Of a stretch of DNA of 64,000 bases, positions 43,586 to 52,120 are shown piece after piece (position 1 is the stretch's first letter; each line of letters starts with the position of its first letter). The position numbers and the translations under genes are program-made. Under the pieces are notes generated by a model. The model searched no databases, was not told where the DNA came from, and worked only from the letters and a program-made list of their open reading frames with translations. The stretch lies in the NCBI RefSeq assembly GCF_001571405.1, contig NZ_BCNX01000007.1, positions 62,001 through 126,000 of the forward strand. Direction: 5' to 3'. The DNA comes from Methanoculleus thermophilus (GTDB taxonomy: Archaea > Halobacteriota > Methanomicrobia > Methanomicrobiales > Methanoculleaceae).

Positions 43586-44551
43586 TCAGGCCAACTCGAT
43601 ATGCCCGGCGATCCGGAGTTTCCCGCCCTCGAGGTAGTGGAGCACCGCCGTGTCGCCCGGGAGGTAGACGAGATCCTTTTCGAGCGCAAGCGTGAGCGTC
43701 GGCTGCCGCCAGTCCCCATCATCCCGCACCGCCTCAACCCGCGCCGGGATGAACTGCATCCAGTGACCGAGGTGGAGAACAGTTCCTACGGCAAGCGGTG
43801 CCGGCCAGTACCTGACCAGGGTGGCTCGTGCCTCGATATGAGCCCCGGTCCGGATGTTGGGGTCGCTCGAGAGGACAAAACCTCGATCGAGTTCGTCGGA
43901 GTCGATGTTCTTGAGCGCGATCCCCACGCGGTCGCCTTCAGCGGCCCAGTCAAAGTCGTCGTCGTGCTTCTGGATGGACCGGACCGAGATCGCCTTCTCC
44001 CCTGGGTAGACCTTCAGGGTATCGTGCTTGTGGATACCCCCCCGCGCCACGACGCCGAGGATGACCGTCCCGATGCCGCGGACGTTGAAGTGGTGGTCGA
44101 TGGGGATGGTTCCAGAAGCATCGGCACCGGGCTGGGAGGAGGGGCGGGCATGCGCCGCGCCAAGCATGAGATCGCGCAGCGCGATCGGATCAGCGTCTAC
44201 GAACTCGTAGTGCTCAAGCACTGTCCCGCGGAAGAGCGGGGCGACCTCTTGTTGGGTCAGGTAATTCTGGAGGATGACGTAACCCCGCTCCACCCGCGCC
44301 TCATCGAGCATCAGTACCCATTCCCCGAGCGTCGGGGTGATCTCGCCGACAACGACAAGAGCCACATCAGCGAGCGATACGGCATAAAAGAGCGGAGCCA
44401 ACCGCTCGGGATACCGTGTCGGTTCGATGAAGGTGACGGTATCCTCACCTTTCTTGAGGTTGTAGAATGTGATATCGGAGGTCGTGCCTTTCTTCCCGAG
44501 GTCCTTCGCGTACCCTGCGGGTCCCAGCACGGCAACATTCAGATTGCCCAT
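43586..44551 (-). CDS. EF-Tu/SelB-like protein with a degenerate GTPase domain
   Basis: A 321-residue protein. The N-terminal half resembles a translational GTPase fold but lacks the standard P-loop: the region reads VLGPAGYAKDLGKKGTTSDI. The DXXG and NKXD motifs are not evident. The C-terminal half contains EF-Tu domain 2/3-type segments (HHFNVRGIGTVILGVVARGGIHKHDTLKV, SDPNIRTGAHIEARATLVRYWPAPL). This fits the archaeal SelB-like (aSelBL) group described as a SelB paralogue that has lost GTPase motifs. Its role is unknown. No selenoprotein genes are apparent in the window. Sits alone between the mtr and btu units, transcribed opposite to both. Confidence 0.7.
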   Translation of the reverse strand: MGNLNVAVLGPAGYAKDLGKKGTTSDITFYNLKKGEDTVTFIEPTRYPERLAPLFYAVSLADVALVVVGEITPTLGEWVLMLDEARVERGYVILQNYLTQQEVAPLFRGTVLEHYEFVDADPIALRDLMLGAAHARPSSQPGADASGTIPIDHHFNVRGIGTVILGVVARGGIHKHDTLKVYPGEKAISVRSIQKHDDDFDWAAEGDRVGIALKNIDSDELDRGFVLSSDPNIRTGAHIEARATLVRYWPAPLAVGTVLHLGHWMQFIPARVEAVRDDGDWRQPTLTLALEKDLVYLPGDTAVLHYLEGGKLRIAGHIELA

Positions 44552-44699
44552 ATGCCAGATCGTTTGGTTATGCAGGGGTATGAGGTTTGCTCCATGCAGT
44601 TAGAGGGGAGAGATTCGCACATCGACGGGATCATTTGCATATACACCCGATCCAGGGTGAGAACCCCCACAGATAATCCAGATAGGTTTTAACAAAGTA

Positions 44700-44722
44700 A
44701 AATTAATTTTTATAACACACCT
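44700..44722 (+). promoter_or_regulatory. AT-rich promoter of btuC
   Basis: A TATA-like TTTTTATAAC at about 44705-44714 and an upstream AAAATTAA lie directly before the btuC ATG at 44723, which has no ribosome site. A leaderless or near-leaderless transcript seems likely, but the exact start is unclear. Confidence 0.4.
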
Positions 44723-45673
44723 ATGCGGAGAACGGCACCGATCATCATCGTAACACTCACCGGCGTGCTTCTCATCAGCATGGCCTCCGCGGTCGCTCTC
44801 GGACCAAGCGGGATCTCCCCTGGCTCGCTGTTTTCCTCGGATAGCGCCTGGATGATCCTCTGGGAGATCCGGTTGCCGAGGGTGATCGCCGCAGCGCTGG
44901 TCGGGTGCGCACTTGCCGTAGCAGGCACGGCCATGCAGGGGTTGTTCCGCAACCCCATGGCCGACCCATACATCATCGGTACCTCATCGGGCGGGGCGCT
45001 CGGGGCCACGATCGCGATCGTCCTCTTTGCCGGCACGGGACGCCCGGTACTCGCGTTCATCGGGGCAATGGTCGCAACATTCACCGTCTACTTCGTCGCC
45101 CGCAAAGGCGGCAAGATCCCGATCGAAACGCTCCTGCTCTCCGGTGTCGCCCTCTCAACGCTTCTGTCGGCACTCCTCTCCTTCCTCATGTATACCGCAG
45201 GGCAGAGCCTGCACCAGATTATGTTCTGGCTGATGGGAGGGTTCTGGAACATATCGTGGAACGACGTCTTCGCCGCCCTCCCTATCCTGATCGGGGTTGC
45301 AGGGATCTATCTCTTCGCACGCGACCTCAATATCCTCGCCTTAAACGAAGAGGACGCGACCCATCTTGGGGTGAACGTCGAGCGTGTGAAACGGATCCTC
45401 CTCGCACTGAGCGCGTTCCTGGCGGGCATTGCCGTCTCGATCGCCGGATCGATCGGGTTTGTCGGCCTCATTACCCCGCACGTTATGCGGCTGATCGTCG
45501 GGCCCGACCACCGCGTTCTCTTCCCTGCAGCCGCGCTCGCAGGAGCCATCCTCCTCGTATGGGCAGATACGCTCACAAGAACCTTCACGAGCGACATGCC
45601 TGTTGGCATTATAACCGCCTGCTTCGGCGCACCGTTCTTCATATACCTCCTCCGGAGCCGGATGAAAGCATGA
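44723..45673 (+). CDS. btuC: BtuC/FecCD-family ABC transporter permease
   Basis: A 316-residue permease of the type II importer family (vitamin B12, heme or iron-siderophore). About nine to ten membrane spans; conserved GCALAVAGTAMQGLFRNPMADPYIIG near residue 60 and GFVGLITPHVMRLIVGPDHR late in the protein are diagnostic. Overlaps the ATPase gene as ATGA. The substrate is inferred as cobamide because the ATPase has the archaeal BtuD layout, and methanogens need corrinoids for Mtr; siderophore uptake is not excluded. Confidence 0.88.
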   Translation: MRRTAPIIIVTLTGVLLISMASAVALGPSGISPGSLFSSDSAWMILWEIRLPRVIAAALVGCALAVAGTAMQGLFRNPMADPYIIGTSSGGALGATIAIVLFAGTGRPVLAFIGAMVATFTVYFVARKGGKIPIETLLLSGVALSTLLSALLSFLMYTAGQSLHQIMFWLMGGFWNISWNDVFAALPILIGVAGIYLFARDLNILALNEEDATHLGVNVERVKRILLALSAFLAGIAVSIAGSIGFVGLITPHVMRLIVGPDHRVLFPAAALAGAILLVWADTLTRTFTSDMPVGIITACFGAPFFIYLLRSRMKA

Positions 45674-46935
45674 AACCGATTGAGATCATCGATATCGACG
45701 TCTCCTACGGCGCCAAAAAGATCCTCGAAGCGATCACGTTCAACGCAGACGCAAGTGAGATCCTCGGTATCGTCGGGCCGAACGGATCGGGGAAGACGAC
45801 GCTCCTGAAAGCGATGAGCCGGGTTGTCGCCCGGGATAACGGAGATATCCGGCTTGAGGGACGGGATCTTGACTCATTCGAGCATCGTGAACTTGCGCGC
45901 AGGGTTGCGGTCGTTCCGCAGGATATCTCAATCGGCTTCGATTATTCTGTGCGCGACGTCGTCATGATGGGCAGGCACCCCTACATCGGAAGGTTCGCCT
46001 CCGAGACGGCCCAGGATATGGAGATCTGCGATCGCGCCATGCGCCTTGCGAACGTCGCACATCTCGCCGGGACCTCGGTGCGTGACATCAGCGGCGGGGA
46101 GCGCCAGCGCGTGCTCATAGCACGGGCGCTCGCACAGGAGCCGAAGATCCTGCTCCTCGACGAAGCAACCTCGAACCTCGACGTCAGCCACCAGGTCGAG
46201 ATCCTCAACATCATCCGGGATCTTGCGGAGGAGATCACGGTCGTAAGCGTCTTTCACGACTTAAACCTTGCCGCACACTACTGCGATCGGCTCCTGCTCC
46301 TCAAAGATCGGAGGGTCTACGCCCTGGGAACGCCCTCCGAAGTCCTGACCCGTGAGAAGATCCGCGAGGTCTTCGGGATGGAGGTGCTCGTCAAATCGCA
46401 CCCGCTGACGGGGAGACCATACGTCCTGCCGGTGTATATGCACCAGTCGGGTTCGGGGGGGAACCGACGGGTGCACGTAGTCTGCGGCGGGGGGACGGGC
46501 TCCGATATCCTCCACCTCCTCCATACTGCGGGTTTCGCGGTCACCTGCGGTATCTTAAACGTCCTCGACACGGACTACGGGACGGCCATGCACCTCGGTA
46601 TACCCTGCGTCGCAGAACCCCCGTTTCACAATATCACCCCGAAATCACTCGCGGGCCTCCGGGAGTGCCTTGACGGCGCAGATACCGTCATCGTTACGGC
46701 AATGCCGATCGGCAAGGGGAACCTCGACAACCTCCAGGTGCTGCTCGACTATCCCAAAAAGCCCATAATCTTCTACGCAAGAGACCACACCGCCCGGATG
46801 GAAGACTTCACCGGAGGCGAAGCCTGGGCGGTGCTGACAAACCTTGAGGCGCGCGGGGCGCACCGAATCGAAGGGGCGGCGGAACTTCTTGCCTATCTCT
46901 CGCGGGACGGGTCCGGGTGCGATCGCACCCCCTAA
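45670..46935 (+). CDS. btuD: BtuD-type ABC ATPase with C-terminal extension
   Basis: A 421-residue ATPase. Walker A GPNGSGKTTLL (residues about 36-46), signature ISGGERQRV and Walker B ILLLDEATSNLD are intact, then a switch His in VFHDLNLAAHYCD. From about residue 265 there is an extra domain of about 155 residues, including HVVCGGGTGSDILHLLHTAG, VAEPPFHNIT and VTAMPIGKGNLDN, resembling extensions I recall in some archaeal BtuD proteins; its function is unknown to me. The ATG at 45670 overlaps the btuC stop. Confidence 0.88.
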   Translation: MKPIEIIDIDVSYGAKKILEAITFNADASEILGIVGPNGSGKTTLLKAMSRVVARDNGDIRLEGRDLDSFEHRELARRVAVVPQDISIGFDYSVRDVVMMGRHPYIGRFASETAQDMEICDRAMRLANVAHLAGTSVRDISGGERQRVLIARALAQEPKILLLDEATSNLDVSHQVEILNIIRDLAEEITVVSVFHDLNLAAHYCDRLLLLKDRRVYALGTPSEVLTREKIREVFGMEVLVKSHPLTGRPYVLPVYMHQSGSGGNRRVHVVCGGGTGSDILHLLHTAGFAVTCGILNVLDTDYGTAMHLGIPCVAEPPFHNITPKSLAGLRECLDGADTVIVTAMPIGKGNLDNLQVLLDYPKKPIIFYARDHTARMEDFTGGEAWAVLTNLEARGAHRIEGAAELLAYLSRDGSGCDRTP

Positions 46936-47027
46936 CGCCAAGCACGGTGAAATGCACAGGATCGTTTGGGAAGGGGAATGAGAGGCCTATGACAAGTAAG
47001 CGCCTTTATGCCGCACCGTGAATCCGA

Positions 47028-47065
47028 TTTGTAAATAATGACTTCAACGCAACTATACTATAGTT
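47028..47065 (+). promoter_or_regulatory. btuF promoter with palindrome at the start codon
   Basis: A TATA-like TTTGTAAATA (about 47028-47037) would place the transcription start near the ATG at 47066. A perfect inverted repeat, AACTATA-C-TATAGTT (47051-47065), ends at the base before the ATG, so no Shine-Dalgarno sequence is possible. The mRNA is probably leaderless, and the repeat may be an operator. Confidence 0.5.
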
Positions 47066-48103
47066 ATGCAAACCAAGCGCCTGTTACTCATCGTTACATC
47101 GCTCATCGTGCTGCTCCTGCTTGCCGGGACGGTCGGTGCGACACCCACAGACGACGGCGAACGATCCATAACGGTGATCGACGACTCCGGGAAGACCGTC
47201 CTCATCCAGGGAGAACCGCAGAGAATCGTCTCGCTCGCGCCTTCCAACACCGAGATCCTGTATGCCCTCGGGCTTGAAGACCGCATCGTCGCCGTCACCG
47301 AACGCTGCGACTATCCCCCGGCAACAGCAGATAAACCGAAGGTAGGCGGTTTCAGCACCGTCAATATCGAGAAGGTGATCGCTATGGAGCCCGACCTGAT
47401 CTTCGCCGCGCCCGCCAACACCGACGAAGTCATTGACCGCCTGCGATCGCTCGGGATGACCGTCGTCACCCTCGACCCGCAGACGATCGACGGCGTCCTG
47501 CACGACATCGAACTTGCCGGACGGGCGACCGGGCAGGAAGAGCAGGCATCCGTGCTCATCAGGGAACTTCAGCAGCGTATAAGGGCTGTCACCGAGAACC
47601 CGGCCGAGAGCCCGGCCGACCATCCGTCCGTCGCCCACGTCATCTGGTACGACCCACTCTGGGTCAGCGGCCGGGGGACGTTCCAGAACGAGGTGATTAC
47701 GCTGGCCGGAGGAATCAATGCGTTCGGTTCCATCGAGGAGTGGGGAATCGTCAGTCTTGAAGAGTTCATCGTTACGGATCCGGATTATATCCTCGTCAGT
47801 TCCGGCACCGGCATGAGCAAGGAGGGGTACGACGTAATCTACGACTACTTCATGAACGAACCCCGGATGCAGAATCTGAAAGCGGTCAAGAACGGTCATG
47901 TCTACGTTGTCGACGCCGACACCGTCAGCCGGGGGGGACCACGGATCGTGGATGCGCTTGAAGAGGTGGCAAGAGACCTCCGCCCGGATCTCTTTGATGA
48001 GCCCGCTCCGAAAGCGATCCCTGCAACCCAGGCGCCTGGATTCGGTCTGATTCCACTCGTCTGTGCGCTTTTCATCGTCCTCCGGCTCAGAGCAAAGAGA
48101 TAG
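47066..48103 (+). CDS. btuF: BtuF-type substrate-binding protein with PGF-like anchor
   Basis: A 345-residue periplasmic-binding-type protein of the helical-backbone class (B12, heme, siderophore). A signal peptide (LLLIVTSLIVLLLLAGTVGA) precedes SITVIDDSGKTV and RIVSLAPSNTEILYALGLEDR, classic for the family. The C-terminus ends APGFGLIPLVCALFIVLRLRAKR: PGF, helix, basic tail, suggesting surface anchoring by an archaeosortase rather than an N-terminal lipid. It belongs with btuC and btuD upstream, but has its own promoter-like region and a 130-base gap. Confidence 0.88.
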   Translation: MQTKRLLLIVTSLIVLLLLAGTVGATPTDDGERSITVIDDSGKTVLIQGEPQRIVSLAPSNTEILYALGLEDRIVAVTERCDYPPATADKPKVGGFSTVNIEKVIAMEPDLIFAAPANTDEVIDRLRSLGMTVVTLDPQTIDGVLHDIELAGRATGQEEQASVLIRELQQRIRAVTENPAESPADHPSVAHVIWYDPLWVSGRGTFQNEVITLAGGINAFGSIEEWGIVSLEEFIVTDPDYILVSSGTGMSKEGYDVIYDYFMNEPRMQNLKAVKNGHVYVVDADTVSRGGPRIVDALEEVARDLRPDLFDEPAPKAIPATQAPGFGLIPLVCALFIVLRLRAKR

Positions 48104-48151
48104 GGCCAGGAAGGTATACACACCAGATGCCGTATCCAGGGGTAATAACTC

Positions 48152-48994
48152 TTGAGTGACTGGAACTCGGGCTTCATGCCGCCGCGAGAGATAATTGGCT
48201 GCTCGACCTGCTGCCTGATGGACCGGCCACTCGAGGAGGCGCTCGGCCTCATTGCCGGCCGTACGGGCCTTGCGGAGATCCTCTCCGATGGTCCCCATAA
48301 CCTCTTTCGGTCTGAAGTGGTCTGTCATTCGTTCGATCTCCGCTACACCGTCCATGCACCGGTAGCCGATATCAACATCGCGTCGGAGAACGAACACCTT
48401 CGAAGAGCGGCCATCAGAGTGATTGCAGACCTCACTGGAATATGCGATAGGATCGGCGCCGAACGGCTGGTCGTTCACCCGGGACACATCTGGGGAGAAG
48501 AGATGCGCGGGTCCGCGCAGGCTGCTCTCGACCGATCGCTTGAAGACCTCGCCGCAGTTCAGCAAGAGGTGAACGTCCGGTTCGCCGTCGAGAATATGGG
48601 AGCGTGGGAGGTCTGTTTCTTCCGGGAGCCGGGGTTCCTCGACCGCCTTGCGGACCTCGGTCTTGGGTTCGCCCTCGACGTGGGGCATGCCCACACAAAC
48701 GGCAACCTGGAAGAGTTTCTGGAGCGAGGAGGAGCAATTCATGTCCACCTGCATGATAACTGCGGCAATCGGGACGACCACCTGGCATGCGGGGAGGGGA
48801 AGATCGATTTTTGGCGTGTAATCGCGGCCCTCCCCCGCAACGTCACGATGATCGTCGAGCCGACCCGGTTTAACCAGTTTGAGAAGAGTCTCGAACACCT
48901 AAAGCATTACAGTTCCTTCCCGATCAGCCGTTCCACCGCCGCGCGGAACCCGCGAAACGCTCCCGAGACCTCAGGGCCTTCTGAGCCCGGATAG
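48152..48994 (+). CDS. Sugar phosphate isomerase/epimerase-like TIM-barrel protein
   Basis: A 280-residue protein of the xylose isomerase-like superfamily (endonuclease IV relatives). Metal-site style segments are RYTVHAPVADIN, LVVHPGHIWGEE, RFAVENMG, FALDVGHAHTNG, IHVHLHDNCGNRDDH and MIVEPTRF. Substrate unknown. The start is uncertain: TTG 48152 has AGGGG nine bases upstream; ATG 48176 in the same frame begins near the conserved part but lacks a ribosome site. The last about 30 codons overlap a convergent gene and look non-conserved. Confidence 0.8.
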   Translation: MSDWNSGFMPPREIIGCSTCCLMDRPLEEALGLIAGRTGLAEILSDGPHNLFRSEVVCHSFDLRYTVHAPVADINIASENEHLRRAAIRVIADLTGICDRIGAERLVVHPGHIWGEEMRGSAQAALDRSLEDLAAVQQEVNVRFAVENMGAWEVCFFREPGFLDRLADLGLGFALDVGHAHTNGNLEEFLERGGAIHVHLHDNCGNRDDHLACGEGKIDFWRVIAALPRNVTMIVEPTRFNQFEKSLEHLKHYSSFPISRSTAARNPRNAPETSGPSEPG

Positions 48995-49305
48995 GCGTTT
49001 GCGCCAGAAACGACGATCGCCCGTCCGTCCATATCCAGCCTCAGGTGCCAGTACGTGACGTCGCAGCAGGAGTGAGCGGAGAGATACTCCGGCTCCCATT
49101 CCCAGACGCCGAGCCGGTCGACGGTTTCCCGGAACTGCGCCCACTCCTCCGGAGCCGGCGATGCCTCCATCACCTCCCCGGAGTAGCCGCCGGCACTTGC
49201 CCGCTCGTAGAAGAGCCGGCCTTCTGCGAGCCTGACATAGAGGGACGGCCCGACACTCCCGCCGATGTAGAACTCGAACGCCTTCGGAGGTGCACCGTTG
49301 CGCAT
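48907..49305 (-). CDS. Conserved hypothetical protein, 132 residues
   Basis: A small soluble protein I do not recognise. It has a beta-rich look with EFYIGGSVGPSLYVRLAEGRLFYE, a middle WAQFRETVDRLGVWEWEPEY and SCCDVTYWHLRLDMDGRAIVVSG. No membrane segment or signal. It follows ecfT by seven bases on the same strand, so it may be the last gene of the ECF transporter operon. It overlaps the convergent TIM-barrel gene by 88 bases. The frame has no frameshift and reads like a real protein. Confidence 0.7.
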   Translation of the reverse strand: MRNGAPPKAFEFYIGGSVGPSLYVRLAEGRLFYERASAGGYSGEVMEASPAPEEWAQFRETVDRLGVWEWEPEYLSAHSCCDVTYWHLRLDMDGRAIVVSGANAYPGSEGPEVSGAFRGFRAAVERLIGKEL

Positions 49306-49312
49306 ACCGGGT

Positions 49313-50098
49313 TTATACGAGCAGCACGGCCAAATATCCTGCGGTTGCCAGGGCCATGCAACAGATACAGGCGACGTCGGCGCGGCCCGGCGAGAGGTTG
49401 CGCATCGGCGTCCGCCTGCCGGAGCGGTAGCCCCTGAGATCGATGGTCAGCCCGAGGACCGTGGCTTTCCCGAGAGAGTTTGAGACCAGCGGGATGATGA
49501 TGGGAAAGAGCCCTCGTATCTTCCCGGCAAGGCCCTTTCCGGGGTTGTAGGCGCGGGCGAGCTGCGCTTCATGGATCCGTTTCCCTTCAAGTTGCAGGCT
49601 CGGGATGAACCTGAGGGCTATCAGGAGCATGAGCGTGTAGTCGACGGGCATGCGAAGGCGGTCCATGAGATGGACGAGATCGCGCGGCTGCGTCGATATG
49701 ACCAGGAGCTGGAAGGCAAAGAGCATCGCCGCAAACCGAAGCGACATCGCAACGGCAAGGTCAACCGCGCCCGCCGTGATCGGAAAGGCCCCCCCGATCA
49801 CCGGGACTGTGGGTGGGACCAGGTAGCCAAGGATAGCACCGCTTCGGATGGTGAGGACCGTGAGGAGGAGCAGGCTTGCCGCGAGAGAGAGGAGCAGAGG
49901 CACCTGGCGAAGAAGGTCGCGGGCGAGTCCGCTTGCTATCGCCACCACCACGACCGCCCCGGCAAGGAGCGCGAGCATCACGAGATCGCTCGTCAGCACC
50001 GCAAGGGCCACGACGAGGGCCGCAAAGATCAGTTTGGTGAGTGGGTGGAGGCGGTGAAAGGCGCTCTCCCTGGCGACGTACTGCATAATCTCAGACAT
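49313..50098 (-). CDS. ecfT: ECF transporter transmembrane subunit EcfT
   Basis: A 261-residue membrane scaffold of an energy-coupling-factor vitamin/amino acid importer. The N-terminus FHRLHPLTKLIFAALVVAL is typical of the CbiQ/EcfT family. The two coupling motifs that dock onto the ATPases are visible as AQLARAYNPG and DLRGYRSG. ATG 50098 has GGAGGA before it, within the ecfA coding end; the genes overlap by 70 bases. Confidence 0.9.
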   Translation of the reverse strand: MSEIMQYVARESAFHRLHPLTKLIFAALVVALAVLTSDLVMLALLAGAVVVVAIASGLARDLLRQVPLLLSLAASLLLLTVLTIRSGAILGYLVPPTVPVIGGAFPITAGAVDLAVAMSLRFAAMLFAFQLLVISTQPRDLVHLMDRLRMPVDYTLMLLIALRFIPSLQLEGKRIHEAQLARAYNPGKGLAGKIRGLFPIIIPLVSNSLGKATVLGLTIDLRGYRSGRRTPMRNLSPGRADVACICCMALATAGYLAVLLV

Positions 50099-51564
50099 GG
50101 TTCCTCCATACTGGCACTTTCGCTACCGATGATCCTTCCCTGTTCCATCCGTATGATCCGGTCGGCATACCTCTCTCCAAGACGCAGATCATGCGTCACC
50201 ATGATGATCGCGCGCCCCTCCTGCCGTAAGCGTTCGAGAATCTCCATGATGCGCGCTGCCTCGCGGGCATCAAGCCCGGTCGTAGGCTCATCGAGCACGA
50301 TGACCTTCGGCTGCATGGCGATGACGCACGCTATCGCGAGGCGCTGCCGTTCACCCCGTGAGAGCGACCGGGGGTAGTCCGTCCTTCGATGGAGGAGACC
50401 GACCTCCCGCAACGCAGCCTCAACCGGCTCATTGTTGCAGTGAGGATCGATATTCCGGACCCCGAAGGCCACTTCGTCCTCAACAGTCTCCGCAAAGAGC
50501 ATGGTATCGGGGTTCTGAAAGACAAGGCCCACACGCCGCGCGAGATCCGCTATCGGGACGGTTGCCGCATCCAGTCCGTCGACAGAGACGCTGCCTTCGG
50601 TTGGGCGAAGCAGCCCGTTGAGATGCTTGATGAGCGTTGTCTTTCCTGAGCCGTTCTCCCCAACCACGGCCACGATCTCACCGGGAGCAACATCGAGATC
50701 GATACCTTTGAGGGCTGCAACCCCGTCATAGCGGTGGACGAGATTCCGAATGGATACGATCGCAGGTGCACCATTTTCAGGTGCTGTTACCGACTGGCGG
50801 CAAAAGGGGAGCCCATCGTCAGTTAGGTGGTGCAGAAGGGCATCTTGCATCATCTCTGCCAAAGACCCCACTCTTCTGATCGAACCGTCCTCGATGAGGA
50901 TTATCCGATCCGCAATTTCAGTCAGTTCGTCGAGTTTCTGCTCGACGATGAGCACGGTCGTGCCCTCGTCCGCGAGCCGCCGGAGGAGGGAGGCAACCGC
51001 ACGGGTCGCTCCAGTATCCAGTTCAGCGGTCGGCTCGTCAAGGATCAGGATCTCCGTCCCGAGAGCAAGGGTTGCTGCGAGGACAACACGCTGCTTTTGC
51101 CCACCGGAGAGGGTGTGCGGCGCCCGGTCCGCGAGATCGACGATCCCGGTCGCCTCCATCACGTAGCGGAGCCTCTGCTGCATCTCCTCCCGGGGGATTC
51201 CGAGATTCTCTAGACCTGAGGCCACCTCCTCTTCGACGGTCGTAAAGATGAGCTGAGCATCGGCATCGTCAAAGACCACGCCGACGCTCCTCCCGATCTC
51301 GCCCATGTTCCGGTAGTCCTGGACGTCTTTACCGAGGATGGTGACTGTCCCCTCGATGATGCCACCGTACTCGTGATGGAGGATGCCGGATGCTGCAAGA
51401 CAGAGGGTCGTCTTCCCCGCCCCGGTAGGCCCGGTGACGAAGACGATCTCGCCCCGCCGGATATCAAGGTCGATTCCCTTGAGGGCCGGTGTTACGGAGC
51501 CCGGGTAGGTATAGGAGACCCCCTGAAGGCCAAGGACTGTCTCCCGCTCGATCTCAGGGCTCAT
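50029..51564 (-). CDS. ecfA: ECF transporter fused double ATPase
   Basis: A 511-residue protein with two complete ABC ATPase domains. Domain 1: GPTGAGKTTLC, LSGGQKQRVV, ILILDEPTAELD. Domain 2 (from about residue 270): GENGSGKTTLIKH, LSRGERQRLA, VIVLDEPTTGLD. The second signature has LSRGE in place of LSGGE. It replaces the separate EcfA and EcfA' subunits. Overlaps the S-component gene by 11 bases and ecfT by 70; the C-terminal tail after IIRMEQGRIIG is probably non-essential. Confidence 0.93.
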   Translation of the reverse strand: MSPEIERETVLGLQGVSYTYPGSVTPALKGIDLDIRRGEIVFVTGPTGAGKTTLCLAASGILHHEYGGIIEGTVTILGKDVQDYRNMGEIGRSVGVVFDDADAQLIFTTVEEEVASGLENLGIPREEMQQRLRYVMEATGIVDLADRAPHTLSGGQKQRVVLAATLALGTEILILDEPTAELDTGATRAVASLLRRLADEGTTVLIVEQKLDELTEIADRIILIEDGSIRRVGSLAEMMQDALLHHLTDDGLPFCRQSVTAPENGAPAIVSIRNLVHRYDGVAALKGIDLDVAPGEIVAVVGENGSGKTTLIKHLNGLLRPTEGSVSVDGLDAATVPIADLARRVGLVFQNPDTMLFAETVEDEVAFGVRNIDPHCNNEPVEAALREVGLLHRRTDYPRSLSRGERQRLAIACVIAMQPKVIVLDEPTTGLDAREAARIMEILERLRQEGRAIIMVTHDLRLGERYADRIIRMEQGRIIGSESASMEEPCLRLCSTSPGRAPFTASTHSPN

Positions 51565-52120
51565 CGACCTGATTCACACTCCGTGTCGGGACCGTCTGCC
51601 TGGTCGAACGCATCAATGCCCGCGATGCCGGCACCTCGAGCACCTGGCTAACGACAGCGTTCACCGCTGCAGTGATGAGGACGATCGGAACGGTGACTGC
51701 AAGGAACGCACTGACGGTCCCGAACGTCCCAAGCACCGTTGGGGCCACCGCGAGGAGTGCGACAAGGATGAAGGTGAACCCGCTTGCGAGGGTGGCTAGA
51801 AGCGTCGTTACGGCCGGAGCGAAGACGATCCGGTCTTTCAGTGCCAGGTAGGCCCCAAGGCAGACGACCGCTCCGATTGGCTCACTGATGAGATTTGCCG
51901 GCGGGAAGATCGAGTGGCTGAGAAGGGCACAGATGATACCCGCGACAATGCCGATCCCGAGTGCCTCGCGGAGCGTTGGCAGAGCAAGAATGATAGCAAG
52001 GCTATAGAAGGCGATCACAAGGTTCGATACGATGGGACCGGGGATCAGGAGGGACATATACCTGATGATGGCCCCTACGGCAAGGAGTATGCCGACAACT
52101 GCAATATATCTCGACTTCAT
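51554..52120 (-). CDS. ECF transporter S component, TrpP-like
   Basis: A 188-residue membrane protein with about six helices, first gene of the S-A-A'-T operon, so it should be the substrate-specific component. It resembles the TrpP tryptophan transporter family: REALGIGIVAGIICALLSHSIFP and PANLISEPIGAVVCLG correspond in pattern to the TrpP core with its IGIVTGI and P..IDKP segments. That is pattern-based recall, not an alignment. ATG 52120 begins the conserved part; there is no clear ribosome site. The same frame extends to 52288 but the extra part is not conserved-looking. Confidence 0.65.
   Translation of the reverse strand: MKSRYIAVVGILLAVGAIIRYMSLLIPGPIVSNLVIAFYSLAIILALPTLREALGIGIVAGIICALLSHSIFPPANLISEPIGAVVCLGAYLALKDRIVFAPAVTTLLATLASGFTFILVALLAVAPTVLGTFGTVSAFLAVTVPIVLITAAVNAVVSQVLEVPASRALMRSTRQTVPTRSVNQVDEP

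Noticed and set aside
43409-44692. 427-codon plus-strand frame downstream of mtrH
   Set aside because: Antisense to the SelB-like gene, which has a coherent EF-Tu-type sequence; this frame has none.
44552-44722. Cobalamin riboswitch before btuC
   Set aside because: No B12-box-like sequence or large structured leader is visible, and the start looks leaderless.
47084-48898. 604-codon minus-strand frame
   Set aside because: Runs antisense over btuF and the TIM-barrel gene, both convincing on the plus strand.
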